Positions 1-20,504 of a stretch of 64,000 nucleotides of DNA are shown one piece after another. The DNA is from Desmodus rotundus (lineage: Eukaryota > Chordata > Mammalia > Chiroptera > Phyllostomidae). Each line of letters starts with the position of its first letter. The first letter of the stretch is position 1. Below the pieces are notes generated by a model that was not told where the DNA came from, did not search any database, and saw only the letters and a program-made list of their open reading frames with translations. The position numbers were made by a program, and so were the translations under genes. The DNA lies in assembly GCF_022682495.2 (NCBI RefSeq), contig NC_071392.1:104770896-104834895 (forward strand), written 5' to 3'.

Positions 1-2250
1 ACCACCTGTCAGGGCTGACTGTGCGCCAGTCTCTGGGCTCGGTGACTGACGGAGTCTCAGGGATCTTCCCGGCAACCCCGTGAATGGAGAGTTGGTATCA
101 CCATCAGCTGTACTTGACAGAAGAACTGGACATGGGGAGGGTTAGCCCCCCTGCCCCGCAGCAAGCTCCCATGGAACTCTGTAGGGACAAAGTTCTGGAT
201 CCAGGTCTCCTCTCCAAGCCCCCGTTTTTCCTGTTCCATCATAAATATTCTCTAGGTGCCCACTATGTGACACACATTGGGCAAGAGGGCAAGACAGTTA
301 AGTCAGATAAAAGCAATCAAAGGAAACTTCCGGCATTGGTCTTGAGGCAACAGGGTCTGGGTCTGATGACCTCTACCACTAGCCAGCTGCGGGGCCTTGG
401 ATGAATCACTTCCGGTTCTGAGCTGTCATTTTGTCAAATACAAAGATGATAATAGTTTCAGAATTCAATGAGAACACAAATGCAATTGTTCCTGACATGG
501 AAGAACTGTGCACTCCTCATGGAGGCTGGGTCCACATGGTGGGCATAGGAGCCCAGTCCTGATACATAACGACAAATGCTGCCTGCTGTTACTAAGGGCC
601 CTGATGAGTATGTACTGAGTTTTACAATCCAGGCTGGCAAATGCCAAGACAGAGCTACCCAGGAGTTAGACAGGAAGTGCCTTCCAATATCCTTCCTGCT
701 CCAGCACTCGGAGATTCTCTCTAAGTCCCAGGGAAACTGGAAATGCTGGTGTTTGTGTTGCCTGTCGCAGACCAAGCCCAATAAGCAGGGATTGAATCTT
801 TATGGGCGCTTTATTCAGATGGCCGGGGTCTGAGAAGACTGCGGGTTCCCACCCTAATGGACCATCTTACATTTCCTTCCAAGCCAACCTTTTTGTAACA
901 GAGAACAAAGTACAGTGAGGGGTTTTGAAGTTCAGGGTAGATTTAAAAAACTGCAGTATTCTCGCCCTGGGCAGTTAGCTGTGCCCGGCATGCAGCTGAC
1001 GGTTGTCTGTCTCTCCCTGGAACACAACGGCCTGGATGTGTCCACTGGTTCCCAGGCTATGTATTCTTTAGTGGCGCTCCCAGAGGTGGCTGTCTCTCCC
1101 AGGAGGCAGGACGGGCCTTATCTGCAGTTCCTGAAACAATAGCTTTAACCTACGAGGCTTATAACTGTTTACCTTAAACTAAAATTTTCTAACTCTTGCG
1201 TCCCCTATCACCAGGAGATCTTTGCTGCTGAAGGCTATAGGGGGTCTGGGGCAGTGACCATTGGGATGACAGGTGAGTGGGACTCACCTCCAGCCACTGT
1301 CCCCACAGATGGGTAAGGCTGAAAATGCCTCCCCCAACTTCCCATGCCCAGCCTGGGGAACTAGAGACATGCCTTCACTGGGAGGGGCTGTTGACTCTGA
1401 GCTCAGAGAAGTCAACAGCAATGAAGCCGGAGCCAGGTGGTGGAGCTCCTGAAACCCAGCAGCGGAGGGCACACAGAGGACTCTTTAGTGAGCAGCCGGT
1501 TTTAGCCTGTGGATCCAGCTGGCTACTGGATATTCAGCCTTAGGCTCTGCTGCCTACAGCTTTCTTCCGGGACCTACCCAGCTCCTCAACCTCACCACTC
1601 CCTGGCCCTCTGGGGCTCCCCTGATGACCCACATTCTTTTACAGGAATGAGGATTAGCCTGAGGCAGCCATATGGGGTGGGGCAGAGGACGGAGAACAAA
1701 GTTTCATTAGTTGATGGCCCTCGGCAAGCAAAAGATGCTTGCTTTTATGGTGCTAGCTTCTGTGCTAGGGACCCTCCTGTATTTTCTCTTCTACATAAAA
1801 GGTAAAAAGGCAGAGGCTTTAGAATCAAATACACTCAGGTCCAAATCCTGGCTGTTGACTTAGGGCAACACTTCGCTTTTTGGCTGATATCTTCTTCTTC
1901 CATAAAAGAGGTATCATCATGACTGTGTTGTAGGATTATTTTAAGGACTAAAGGGGGAAAAGCATAAACCAGAGTTTGCAAACCTGGCTAAAACATGTGT
2001 GTTGTTAGAACACACTGTATATTTTATATTTTGAATTTCTTGCCAAGATTTGAAAGTGGGGGATTTCACAGAAAAATTAATTTCTAGCTTCTCTTAGAAA
2101 AAGTACAAGATCGGGCAACAGCATCCTGCGTCTTATGTAGCGGTAAGTGGGTCGCAGCTCCCTGGGAGAGCTTGTTCAAACACAGATTTGGAAATCTCTG
2201 CCCCCAGAGTTTCGATTCAGTAGGTCTGGGATGTGAGCACTAGAGGGAAG
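1..2250. other. Intergenic, mostly unique sequence
   Basis: No exon of a known neighbour is recognisable. By human synteny WFDC2 would be the next gene on this side, but nothing resembling its cysteine-rich WAP domains is visible. A plus-strand MIR at about 1,815-1,990 and hAT/MER5-like sequence near 2,140-2,245 are the only repeats I can name. Confidence 0.6.
1815..1990 (+). repeat. MIR SINE, plus orientation
   Basis: Order of MIR landmarks is present: trait-like 'TTTAGAATCAAATACACTCAGGTCCAAATCCTGGCT' pattern in spirit, then a 'GACTTAGGGCAACACTTC' core and a 'CATAAAAGAGGTATCATC' section, diverged from consensus. Ancient mammalian tRNA-derived SINE. Confidence 0.6.
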
Positions 2251-2700
2251 AAATAAAATGGAGTCACTATAGTCAAACTGCTAAATTACTAAAATCAAGT
2301 AGGTTGAGATAGGAGGAAACTATTCTATTTTTGCTTTAACAAGTTGGGAACTTAAACTTTCGAACTTTCCAGTCCTGCGTCAATGCCTGGTTCTATATGA
2401 AACCTCCAGGCGGCCCTCTGATTGCCCCCTGAAGGACTCATGGATGCAGACCACCTGACAGCCATTGTCCAGGTCACTGGACATGACCAGACCGCCTGTC
2501 ACTCATCCTCCAGACCGCCTGGCATCTGATAACCAGCCTGAATCAACTGAAGAATGGAGGACTGATCATTCTCAAGACTGTGCTTTTACTATAAGAACTC
2601 TTAACTTCTCTTTGTTCTTTGGAATACTTCTGGGTGTTTTCCTAATTTTGTTTTCAGTTTGCAAACCCTAAGACTCTTAATAAACCTTCATCATTTATTT
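2250..2700 (+). repeat. Unidentified repeat-like element, possible LTR end with AATAAA
   Basis: The block contains a partly repeated stretch (GACCGCCTG twice within 40 bp near 2,489-2,520), a short frame ending in a hydrophobic run (FFGILLGVFLILF, about 2,610-2,660) and then AATAAA at 2,679. That resembles the end of a retroviral LTR or a processed transcript, but I cannot name a family. A VES SINE inserted just past the AATAAA. Confidence 0.3.
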
Positions 2701-2703
2701 CTA

Positions 2704-2924
2704 TTTTTAAAAGAAATTGAATATATATATTAAAGATTTTATTTATTTATTTTTAGACAGAGGGAGAAAGAGGGAGAGAGAAGCATCAATGTGTGGTTGC
2801 CTCTCGCACACCCCCTCCTGGGGACCTGGCCTGGAGGTCATGTGCCCTGACTGGGAATGGAACTGGTGACCCTTTGACTTGCAGGCGGGTGCTCAATCCA
2901 CTGAGCCACACCAGCCAGGGGGTA
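2704..2924 (-). mobile_element. VES-type SINE, minus orientation, with target-site duplication
   Basis: tRNA-derived bat SINE: TAAAGATTTTATTTATTT tail complement on the left, GAGGGAGAGAGA tract, CCCCTCCTGGGGACCTGG block, tRNA-like head ending CACACCAGCCAGGG. It is flanked by the direct repeat TCATTTATTTCTA at 2,691-2,703 and 2,925-2,937. Confidence 0.9.
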
Positions 2925-4494
2925 TCATTTATTTCTAGCAAACCTCCAGACTCTTTTCTGAACTTGACAGGTGGGACTTGAGAACTAGCATTTCAACCAG
3001 TTCTTAGGCGATGCTGAGACCGATGGCCAAGTATCACTACCTTACATACTTTGAAAACCCTTAACTATGATTAAGTAGATCTGCTCTGATTTTATGAGGG
3101 CAGAATTATTCCCACTTTCCTATAATCTCCACCCTTCCTTACTGTCTCACATGCCGTCCCGGACACAATAACTACTTCCATTCACACTACTTGTCTGACC
3201 TGGAGGACGTTTAAAATTGTGACCTCTGGGGTAGTTGCCTAGTTAGCAGCGTTCAGTGTAAGGTAGCCGCTAGCATTTACTTAACAATCTTATGAATTAA
3301 GTACTATTATTCACATATTAAAGAAACTGAAATTCAGCTCTGCAAAGAGACTGATTTACTAACTAGAGGAAACACAGCCAGTAAACCAGAAGCAGACACG
3401 TGCCAAAAGCTTTCAGTCATGTGGTCCCAGTGATTTTAATGTTGTACACACACCCACATCTGAGGTTAGCACAGATGATGCATCAAAAGCTTTGGACTTG
3501 ACTTTATGAGCATAAAATAATATTTATCAGAGAAGAAAAGAAAGAAAGGGAGTAGGAAAGAAGGAAAGGCTTACAATGGGAGGTGATATTAGTCAGATGT
3601 AGACACACCCACTTTAAGATGACTATAAACAAGTTAACCTTGAAGATTTCAAAAATTTCCAGGAACGAACAGGGTGTCTTTAACCACACAGTGGGACCTT
3701 ATCCTCTTGGGCCATCGGACCCACACAAACTTCCTTCACTTCAACGGAAAACTCTCTGAGTATATCATCTATTTTGTTGTTTTGTTACCTAGCATTCCTT
3801 TGTTCTTTTCCTGATAACAGGTAGCCTGATTTTGCTCTGGGGGAATGACTCCCTCTACCCAGGACAGGTGAGTCATGAGGACCTGCTGATTAAAATAAAA
3901 AAAAAAAAAGCCTGCCCTACCACCAGCCAAAGAGGGGCTCTCCAGGGAATGTTAACAGACCTGAAAGTGGATGGCGCTCGCTCGTTCAGAGGGGCCCTGG
4001 GAAGACCTCAGTTTTGCCTTGTTTACCATCTTCCCAAGCTGGATTCTTTTAGCTTCCCCTCCCCCCAAGTTCTACTGGTTGCAAGACGAAGAATCCAACA
4101 GGGACGCACTTAAGGTTACTACGAGGAAGGGACAATAGATGCCCACGACATGCCCACGCCACCCTCACAAAGTCCTTTTCTGCTTAGAACAGCCAGAATG
4201 AGTTTCTGTTGCTAGGAGCCAGTGAGACACCACCAAGTTCTCAATTCCAAATCCAACGGCATTTTCTCAGCCCTCGCTCCGCCCCACCGCACCCCACCCC
4301 CAACTTGCAGTTAAGGGCTTCATGACATAAATATTACACAGACCAAATTTTTTGTGTAACATTTTTTTCCACCTTGTCTCAGTGAAAAAAAATACCATGA
4401 AAAGCAGAGCTTCCCTATTTAAACCACCCAAGTCCCCTTTTGCGATCCCCGGGGCCTTTGGGGGCACAGCTTTCAAACCTTTTTCAGAGGACCA

Positions 4495-4665
4495 TCTTTG
4501 GAGTCAAAGGGTCTTGAATTTGAATATGACTCCTGTCATTATCGGTTATGTGACCTTGGAGATGAAATTAAGCCTTTGAGCTTCAGCTTTTTTGTCTTTA
4601 AAATGGGTGAGTTTCAAGATGGAGATAAGTGTGCAACGCTGGCCACATGATACAGGCACAGTAAG
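4495..4665 (+). repeat. MIR SINE, plus orientation
   Basis: Matches MIR order: GGAGTCAAAGGGTCTTGAAT, then TTATGTGACCTTGGAGA, then GAGCTTCAGCTTTTTTGTCT and AAAATGGGTGA. Confidence 0.75.
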
Positions 4666-4895
4666 TGGTACTGGGTATTCTATTCTGGCCTGTTCCACCA
4701 CCGTCAGAGATCACCGCTCCCAGAGTTACTCAGGGACGTCCACCTCCACATGAAGACAAGGAGCTCATTCTACCACTGTCGCCCCCTGAGGTACCCAGCA
4801 GTCCCCATACTGTGTATAAGTCTCAATGTCCCACGTGTAGAATGGAAGGATGACACCTTCCCTGTAGGCACCTGTGAAGAGCTATCTGCAATTGC

Positions 4896-5097
4896 AGCCC
4901 CGGCTGGTGCGGCTCAGTGGATTGAGCACCGGCCTGTGAACCAAATGGTTGCACGGGTTTGGCTCCCAGTCAGGGCTCATGCCTGGGTTGCAGGCTAGGT
5001 CCCCAGTAGGGGGCACCCAAGAGGCAACCACACATTGATACTTCTCTCTCTCCCTCCCTTCTGTCTAAAAATAAATAAATAAAATCTTTTAAAAAAG
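4896..5097 (+). mobile_element. VES-type SINE, plus orientation
   Basis: Complete structure: CGGCTGGTGCGGCTCAGTGG head, CCCCAGTAGGGGGCACCC middle, CT-rich tract, AAATAAATAAATAAAATC tail. Target-site repeats are not clear. Confidence 0.9.
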
Positions 5098-5239
5098 AAA
5101 TTTATTCAACTTAATTAGCTGGATTACACATTGCATTCTCTCCTCAGATTCTCTTTCATAACCTCTGACAGCTTTCTGTGTTTATTTCACTTTGTCTCTT
5201 GTTGTCTTACCCATTCAGGAAAAAAAAAGACCTTTTGAC

Positions 5240-5415
5240 AGGACAGAATTCCTTTATTTTATTGACCCCCAGATGTACGAGGAGGGACCCCAGGGAACGG
5301 AATTTATTTATAAAAAATTGTGTATTTATTCTTACATGTTTAAACGTCAGTCACCTTCGAAGTACCCTCCATTTGATGCAATACACCTATGAAGACATTT
5401 TTTCCACCACTCAAG
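5240..5415 (-). mobile_element. Mariner (Tc1/mariner) fragment with transposase C-terminus
   Basis: Reading the minus strand from about 5,412 gives EWWKKCLHRCIASNGGYFEGD followed by a stop at 5,347-5,349. The YFEGD-stop ending is the characteristic C-terminus of mariner transposases. Only this end of the element remains; the catalytic D,D34D region is absent, so it is non-functional. The AT-rich stretch on the left may be the 3' non-coding end of the element. Confidence 0.75.
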
Positions 5416-5419
5416 GTGG

Positions 5420-6560
5420 GTTTGAGATTACACCTGGATTTAAACCTCAGGCCTGAACTTACAGGTTGTATGACTTGGGAAAAATTACCATAACTTATTT
5501 GTGAAGTGGCAACAGCACTATCTTCCCCACAAGATTGGTTAAATAATGCACAGCATGGCAGAGACCTAGCTTGGGGCCCCAGGTAGAAGAGGCGCTCGGG
5601 AAAAGGACTCATCAGTTCATACGGATACAGGAAGGACAGTCCTGTCCTTCCTTACCCCTGCAGCCAATCGCAGGCATCGGCTCCCCAGGAGTTTCCCCAA
5701 ACTCACCCTGCCCTGGGCCAGCTCCCCACAGCAAGCTGCCCCAGCAGGGCTGTGTCCACTGACACTTCTATAACTCTACAACCAGTGAGGGTGAGCACTT
5801 CACCTGTGGGGTTCCCAGGGCAGAGCTACTGATGGGGACACCACGGGGTCTGTCTGTGGGTCTGCAAACCACCTGCTGCATCCTTTTATAGAAAACAGAC
5901 GAGTTCGGGGGGTGACAGGAACACGTGAAGGGTGTGTTGGGGAGGAGGGTGGTAGTGATGCTGACGGTGACATAAACGTGGGGGCTGGTGACAATGGGAG
6001 CAATGGGAATAAGGGACGTGTCGCCTTGGTGGTCCTGAGGGTGCCTGAGGTGTAGACAGCCTGAGGCTGTGCTGGATGCTGGTATGGATCATAAAGATGA
6101 AAGCCGGTTATTTTAAATTCATGGTGGCGCCTCTATGGCCAAGGAGAAGACGGCAGTGGGGACAGTCGTGTGCACAGAGGGGATGACCGTGAGCGTGGCT
6201 GCAGTCATGGCAGGGGGCCATCGATAAGACGAGGCCCCCAGCATGGTAGACGTCAAAAGGGTTGAGTAAGAAGTCCAGCTTGATGGCTCTGGCTCCAGGC
6301 CACCGACAGCCCAGCCAGGAGGAAGCTGATTGTCATCTCCTTTACAGAGATCAAGGTGAGGAGACGCTACAATGGTGCCTGCACATTCCGGGGCCCTGAC
6401 GGAAAGCCGGCTCTGACGCCACCGCAGTGCCGAGGCCACGTCTGAGCCCTCCTGGAGCCCTCTGGGGAGGCGCTGGCCAACTCGCAGTGCGCCACGTCTT
6501 CTTTACCCAGTCGCCTGTCGGAGGTTGCTTCAGTCGTTTCCATGTCTTGGCACACACGTG
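5420..6560. other. Intergenic, no gene seen
   Basis: No recognised exon, and no repeat I can name with confidence apart from short MIR-like pieces near 5,430-5,530. The open frames here are short, overlapping and low in complexity. Confidence 0.5.
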
Positions 6561-6564
6561 TTGC

Positions 6565-7008
6565 ATGCATGTGGTATGTCGGATAGTGGAATATAGACTA
6601 CTATAGACCACTCAGCCATAAGAGAAAACGAAATACTGCCATTGGCAACAACATGGATGGATCTTGAGAATATCATGCTAAGCGAAGTAAACCAGACAGA
6701 AAAAGTTAAGAACGATATGATTCCACTCATATGTGAGGCATGAAACTGCAAGCAGCCAATGAACAAACCAGAAAAACAAGCACAAACTCATAGACACAGA
6801 CAACAGCATGGTAGTCGCCAGAGGGAGGGGAGTCGGGGGGAGTAAAGGGTAAAGGGGGTCAAATACATGGTGACAGAAGGAGCTGTGACTTTGGGTGGTG
6901 GGCATGCAGTGCAGTACACAGATGATGTGTCATAGAATTGTGCACTTGAAACCTATGTAATCTTATTAACCAGTGTTACCCCAATACATTTAATTTCAAA
7001 AAAATAAA
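6565..7008 (+). mobile_element. L1 LINE 3' end, plus orientation
   Basis: Classic ORF2-end/3' UTR landmarks in order: CCACTCAGCCATAAGAGAA, CAACAACATGGATGGATCTT, ATCATGCTAAGCGAAGTAAA, ATGATTCCACTCATATGTGA, GGTAGTCGCCAGAGGGAGG, ending in an A-rich tail near 7,008. 5' truncated. Confidence 0.9.
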
Positions 7009-7424
7009 GATGATGCAGCCTGAAGACTTCCTCCAAGGACCCTGGGCCTGTCCTCAAACTTGCTCACAGCCTCCTCAGCTCTCGTGGGTGATCACACCTG
7101 CTTCACCCCCTCAATCCCTACCTCCTTTGGGCGCTCATTGTCCTGTGCCCCCAAATTAGAGATGAGGACACAGGACACAATTTCCCCTATCACCAGGGGG
7201 TCCTCATGGAAGCCAGACTGAGTGGAAATTTGCGGACCTTTTATGTCTGTCCCCAGCACCTGCCTGCTGGTCGCGTCTGAGACTCCGTGCGAGCTGGAAG
7301 GTTCTTCCTGTCCAGCAGGAACTATGTCCTGGAGGAGGGTGGGGAGGGGTAGCAATTCAGGGAACTTGGTCAGCCAGGGTGTGTCTCCCTCCTACCCAGA
7401 GCAATCCTGGAAAAACAAGGGTTT

Positions 7425-7810
7425 TACTTTCTCTCGCAGTGTGGCAAAATATTTACAATGTAATATTTACCTTTTAATTCCTTCTAAGGGTTCAATTTGC
7501 TCATTGGGTGCATTCACACTGATGTGCTACCATCACCGCCACCCCTCCAGAACCTTTTCATCTCCTCAAACCGACACTCCTCAGCCATTAAAATGAACCC
7601 CCGCTCCCCACCCTGCACCCTGCCCCCAGCTCCCGGCAACCTCTGTTTCTGTGTCCACGAATTTGGCCATTCTAGGGATCCAGAGCAGTCATGCAGTATG
7701 TGTCCTTTTGCTCTGGCTAATTTCACTCAGATTATGTCCTCACGGTTTATCCGGGGCGTAGCGTGTGCCAGAACCCCCTTCCTTGTTAGGGTTAAGTGAT
7801 GTGCCATTGT
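7425..7810 (-). mobile_element. Old L1 LINE 3' UTR fragment, minus orientation
   Basis: Diverged but ordered matches to the old L1 segment with GTGCTACCATCACCGCCACC, CTCCCGGCAACCTCTGTTTC and TGTCCTTTTGCTCTGGCTAA. Inverted relative to L1 sense. Confidence 0.7.
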
Positions 7811-8404
7811 TACATGATTTTCTGAACCCCAGATGGGGGTCTGCCCTGACCACCACTCCCTCCTCCTCCATTATCCTCCCCTCTTGTCCTGCATCTGGTC
7901 CAACCCCTTCCCCTTGTCAAAAGGAAACCCGCTGTCCAAGATGAAATGCTGTACAGGAAGCCAGAGCCTGGGTTGCCAGACGAGGCCCTTGGTGGTGTCA
8001 CAGGTGTCCTTGTGTGCTTCCAACCCCGCACCCCTCCGATGTTCTGACGTCCCCGCTGCTTGGCCAAGAGCTCACCTAGGTTGTGTGGGATCATTGTGTG
8101 GGATCATACAACCATGTCAGGAAGAACGTGCTGAGGAGCCCAACTTGCCGAGCTCCAGGTGGGAATGAATAGAAAGAGAAATACGAAGTTTTTCCCTGTC
8201 TCCCCACTTCCTTGCATGCTCTGAACTGCTACGTAAGAGATTTGAGCTCTGGAAGATTGAAGATAGCTTTTGACTGGCATTTAAAATAGTTTCTATTTCC
8301 TGATGCTTATACAGTTTAAAAAATGAGTATTAAAAGTATTTAAAGTAAAAACAACACATACAATAAAGTGTTCATCAGTAGCTCACATCAAGAGATGCAA
8401 CTTC

Positions 8405-8557
8405 ACAGGAACTACTATAAAGGACACATGGACAAAATCAAGGGGGAGGGTGGAGGTGGGGGAGGGAAGGGGGTTCGGCTGGGGTGGGGTGGAGGGATGG
8501 GGAGAAAAGGCACACAACTGTAATTGAATAACAATACAAAATTAAAATTAAAAAAAA
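8405..8557 (+). mobile_element. 5'-truncated bat-type L1 3' UTR with perfect target-site duplication
   Basis: A G-rich 3' UTR (about 8,440-8,505) is followed by CACACAACTGTAATTGAATA and an A-rich tail. The insert is bounded by AAGAGATGCAACTTC at 8,390-8,404 and again, identical, at 8,558-8,572. That is the signature of target-primed reverse transcription and implies a fairly recent event. Confidence 0.9.
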
Positions 8558-9567
8558 AAGAGATGCAACTTCCACTGTTCTTATTTTAATTAAGACAAAA
8601 TCAAGTTAAAATTGGTAAAATATGTAATTAACTATTTTAAAGTAGCAATTCAGTGGAATGTCACTAATAAATAATGTAATGACATTGTGCATGAGAGAGA
8701 CAGAAGAACTAAGCACCGCTATGTGCCAGGTCAGAACTGACCACCCTTCTCTTCTCTCCCAGAGAAATGAGTCAAGCCGGCCCTGAGTTCACTGAGTCAC
8801 AGCACTTACTCCAATGTGTTTTAGTTTGTGTTTGTCTCTCTCTCTCTAGGTTGTGAGCAGGGCAGGGACCATGTCAAATGCATGTTTTGTAAAGGACTAA
8901 TCGTACTTTAAGCTCCAAGTGAATAGTTAGTGGATCAACCATTGAATGAATGCATGCATAGGCTCCACCCCACGCTCAGTCCACAGGTCGGTCCTGGGGT
9001 CCACCTCCGTTTGTCCCTGTCCATCAACTTCTCACCGCTTGCACTGTGACCCCCCAGTCCCCTCTTCTTGATGACTCCATCACCTCCTCATCCCCTTCCC
9101 AGTGTCCCAGTGCCCATTCCCCCGCTGCAGTCTCTTGTCCACACAACAGCCGTAATGATCAGACCAGCTGCTGGCCGGGGCTCGCTTTCCTATGGGACAG
9201 CAGGTTCACGGGTACTTACTGCATGGAAACATGTGCGAGCGTGTGGGAACAACACTGAAAACGGGCCACACATGGACCCATGATGACAGGGGACTGGTTC
9301 TCAGGGCCCCTAAAAATGGCAGATGGCGGCTCATTTTCATGGTCATGGACGTGCTTACATAAACACCCCCAGCCAAACCCAGGGAGTTCTGGGAATTACT
9401 GTCAGATGAGGCCATGGGGGACTGGCTGAGGTGGAGGGGGTAGGGGAGGTTAGTTTGTTTTAGGGGGTAGGAGTTCCTGTTCAGGTACTCAGCAGGTAAG
9501 CCCTCGTCCCCAGCTCTTCCCAGGCTTCAAGGAGACAGAAGGCAAAGAACCAACGAAACAACCACAT

Positions 9568-9573
9568 TTTATT
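9568..9573 (-). terminator. PIGT: Probable PIGT polyadenylation signal (AATAAA)
   Basis: AATAAA on the minus strand (TTTATT on plus) lies about 400 nt after the PIGT stop and is the first canonical signal I see. Cleavage would fall near 9,545-9,555. The resulting 3' UTR of roughly 420 nt includes an old hAT-derived repeat. Confidence 0.6.
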
Positions 9574-9659
9574 CCACAACCAGCACATCCCACCTGCCAC
9601 ACAGTGACAGAATTCTCCAGCACGCCCCGTTACCAAGGCCAGTGCTGCCCAGTAGGGCC

Positions 9660-9838
9660 TTCTGCAGTGATGGGAATGTTTGTTTGCACTGTCCGACACA
9701 GCAGCTGCTTCCCTTCCGGTGACCGAGCACTGGAAATGTGGCTAGGACAGCTGAGGAAGTGAATTCTTAATTTAAATTAATTTAAACTCCAATGCCACAT
9801 CCGGCTCGCAGCTACTGTGCTGCACAGTGCAGCTCTAG
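9660..9838 (+). mobile_element. hAT-Charlie (MER5-like) DNA transposon remnant
   Basis: Landmarks GTTTGTTTGCACTGTCCGA, GAAATGTGGCTAGGACAGCT and TTTAAATTAATTTAAA followed by GCAGCTACTGTGCTGCACAG match the mammalian MER5-type non-autonomous hAT. It lies in the PIGT 3' UTR. Confidence 0.65.
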
Positions 9839-9968
9839 GCCCTGGCCTGGTCCGGGGGCAGTTCGGGTCAAGAGCCCAGTCCCGGGAGAGCAAGTGGCAG
9901 AGTTCTTGGGGTCACCAGCACCCCTCCCCAGAGAGAAACGGCAGCCCCAGCTGCGCAGAGGTCGAGTC

Positions 9969-18590
<8,622 letters not shown>

Positions 18591-18989
18591 GCCTGCGGCT
18601 CCTTCCGCCCCCCAACAGTGCCCGCCTCCACGAGAGGCCGGCTTCCAATAGAAAGAGCGAATAAGGAGTGACTTCCGGTGTCATTCCGGAAACCGGGGTG
18701 CGGTTACCGGAGCAACGGCCCCGCTAGCCTCTTTAGGGCTAGAGTTTAAGCGGGGGCGGGGAGGGTACGAAGGGCGGAGAATCTCCGACTTTGAGGTATT
18801 CCCACCCGCGAGAAAATGCTTAATAATACCGAGTACCGCCACTGCTATTGTCGCTATGTGATAGTTGAGAAAACACTAAAAAAGGTTAATCGCTTTTGCG
18901 AGGTAACAGGGTTTTGCTCCTGCCCTCTTTCAGCTTCTAGTGTTTCCATTTGCTCGGTCCTAAAACTAGCCAGCTCCTCTGGTGGCAGA

Positions 18990-19790
18990 GCTTTCCCGCA
19001 AAGCCCTCAAATAACTGTCTCCTTTCTTATGAAAAATTTCTAACATACAGCAAAGTTGAAAGAATGAACACCTGTTTCCCCATCACCTAGACTTCACCGT
19101 TAATATCTTCCTACACTTCATCACATTGGGGTCTATAAGTCCCTCAAGTCATGGTACGTTTTAGTTCATTTCAAAGTAAACTGCGGACAGAAGCACACTT
19201 TCCCTAAATATTTCAGCATGCATAATAGGAACTAGAGTTCAACATTTGTTTACATTTTTTTGGTGTTAAATTTACATGTAATACAATGAAATTTACAACT
19301 CTGAGGTGCGCATTCATAGAGTCTGACAAGTGCACACACCTGTGTACGCAAACTCCTAACACACAGAACATTCTCAAAGCCCCAAGAAGTTGGCTAATGC
19401 CGCCTTGCCGATCAATTCCTGCCCCTCCCCACCTTCCAGAGGCAACCACTGTTGATTTTCCTTCATAGAATAAGGTAATCGTTCTAGAGCTTCATATGAA
19501 TAAAATCATCGTACACTATGTGTTTGTGTAAAGCTTCTTTCATGGCAAGGGTGTCTTTGAAAATCATCCATGTTCTTGTGTGTATAGGCCATTTATTTTT
19601 ATTGCTGTGTAGTGTTGCATTATATGAATATATCATAGTTTACCCATTATCCTGCTGATGGAAACCTGAGCTCTTTCAAGTTTTTAGGTATAATGAACTA
19701 GACTGCTGTACAATTTACTTTGCAGACACCTTGGGTAAATATTTAGTAGTAAAGAGTACATTAGGTGTATGTTTATTTTTTTTTCTTGCC
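18990..19790 (-). mobile_element. Old L1 LINE fragment, minus orientation
   Basis: Matches the old L1 stretch with CCCATCACCTAGACTTCACC, GAGGCAACCACTGTTGATTT, TATTTTTATTGCTGTGTAGT and AGTTTACCCATTATCCTGCT, in inverted order relative to L1 sense. Begins only about 200 bp upstream of the PIGT promoter. Confidence 0.65.
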
Positions 19791-20504
19791 AGTTTATTCT
19801 TGGGCAAAAGACCTATTCAAAGTTCCCAGTCCACAGTTACAAGCATCAAGTCATAATATTTTAGGACTAAAAAAGACATTAAAGATGATATTATTCAGCT
19901 AAAGAAATTAAAGTTAAGAAAGGGTAAATGAAATGTCACGACCACAGCCCACCTACAGCTGGCTAGTGGTGCGGGCGGAGTAAAGCCAGGTCCCCGCCTC
20001 TTTGCAGAGACTCTCCCCCAGTGGGAGACTAGCATGCATTCAGCTGAGATGAACCTTGTCGCAGAAATGTGGGGATTCTTTGCAACCTTATTATTACAAT
20101 CCAAATAAATCAGGATCACTGGGTTTATTTTCTTCGGCTTGGGGGTGTAGCTCCAATAGTTCACAGGATCTAAGCCAACAGGTTCTGACTGCCGTAACCA
20201 AGGGAAATGGGAGGGTCTGGGAGTCATTTTGTTTTCAAGATGTTTCTAGGTGGAGCCTGTTGGGTGGACATTCTCTGGCCCGGGAAGCTTGGTGCCAACT
20301 TCCTTTGCTTGTCCTGCGTAGCAGAAAAAGCGTGGCTGCTTGTTGCATCAAAAGATAAGATTTTAAATCTGATTCTAAGTCACAAATATTATTCAGGGTT
20401 TACTCAAAATATGACAATTTCTACTAGAACTCAGTACGAAGAATAACTTTGCTCTTACTGGGAATTCAAATCTAGTCGCTCGCGTTATTTTTTCTTTTTT
20501 AAAA

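Noticed and set aside
1..9550. Possible WFDC2 exons, expected on this side by synteny
   Set aside because: No cysteine-patterned WAP domain or matching exon is visible. In human the gap from PIGT to WFDC2 is tens of kb, so it should lie outside.
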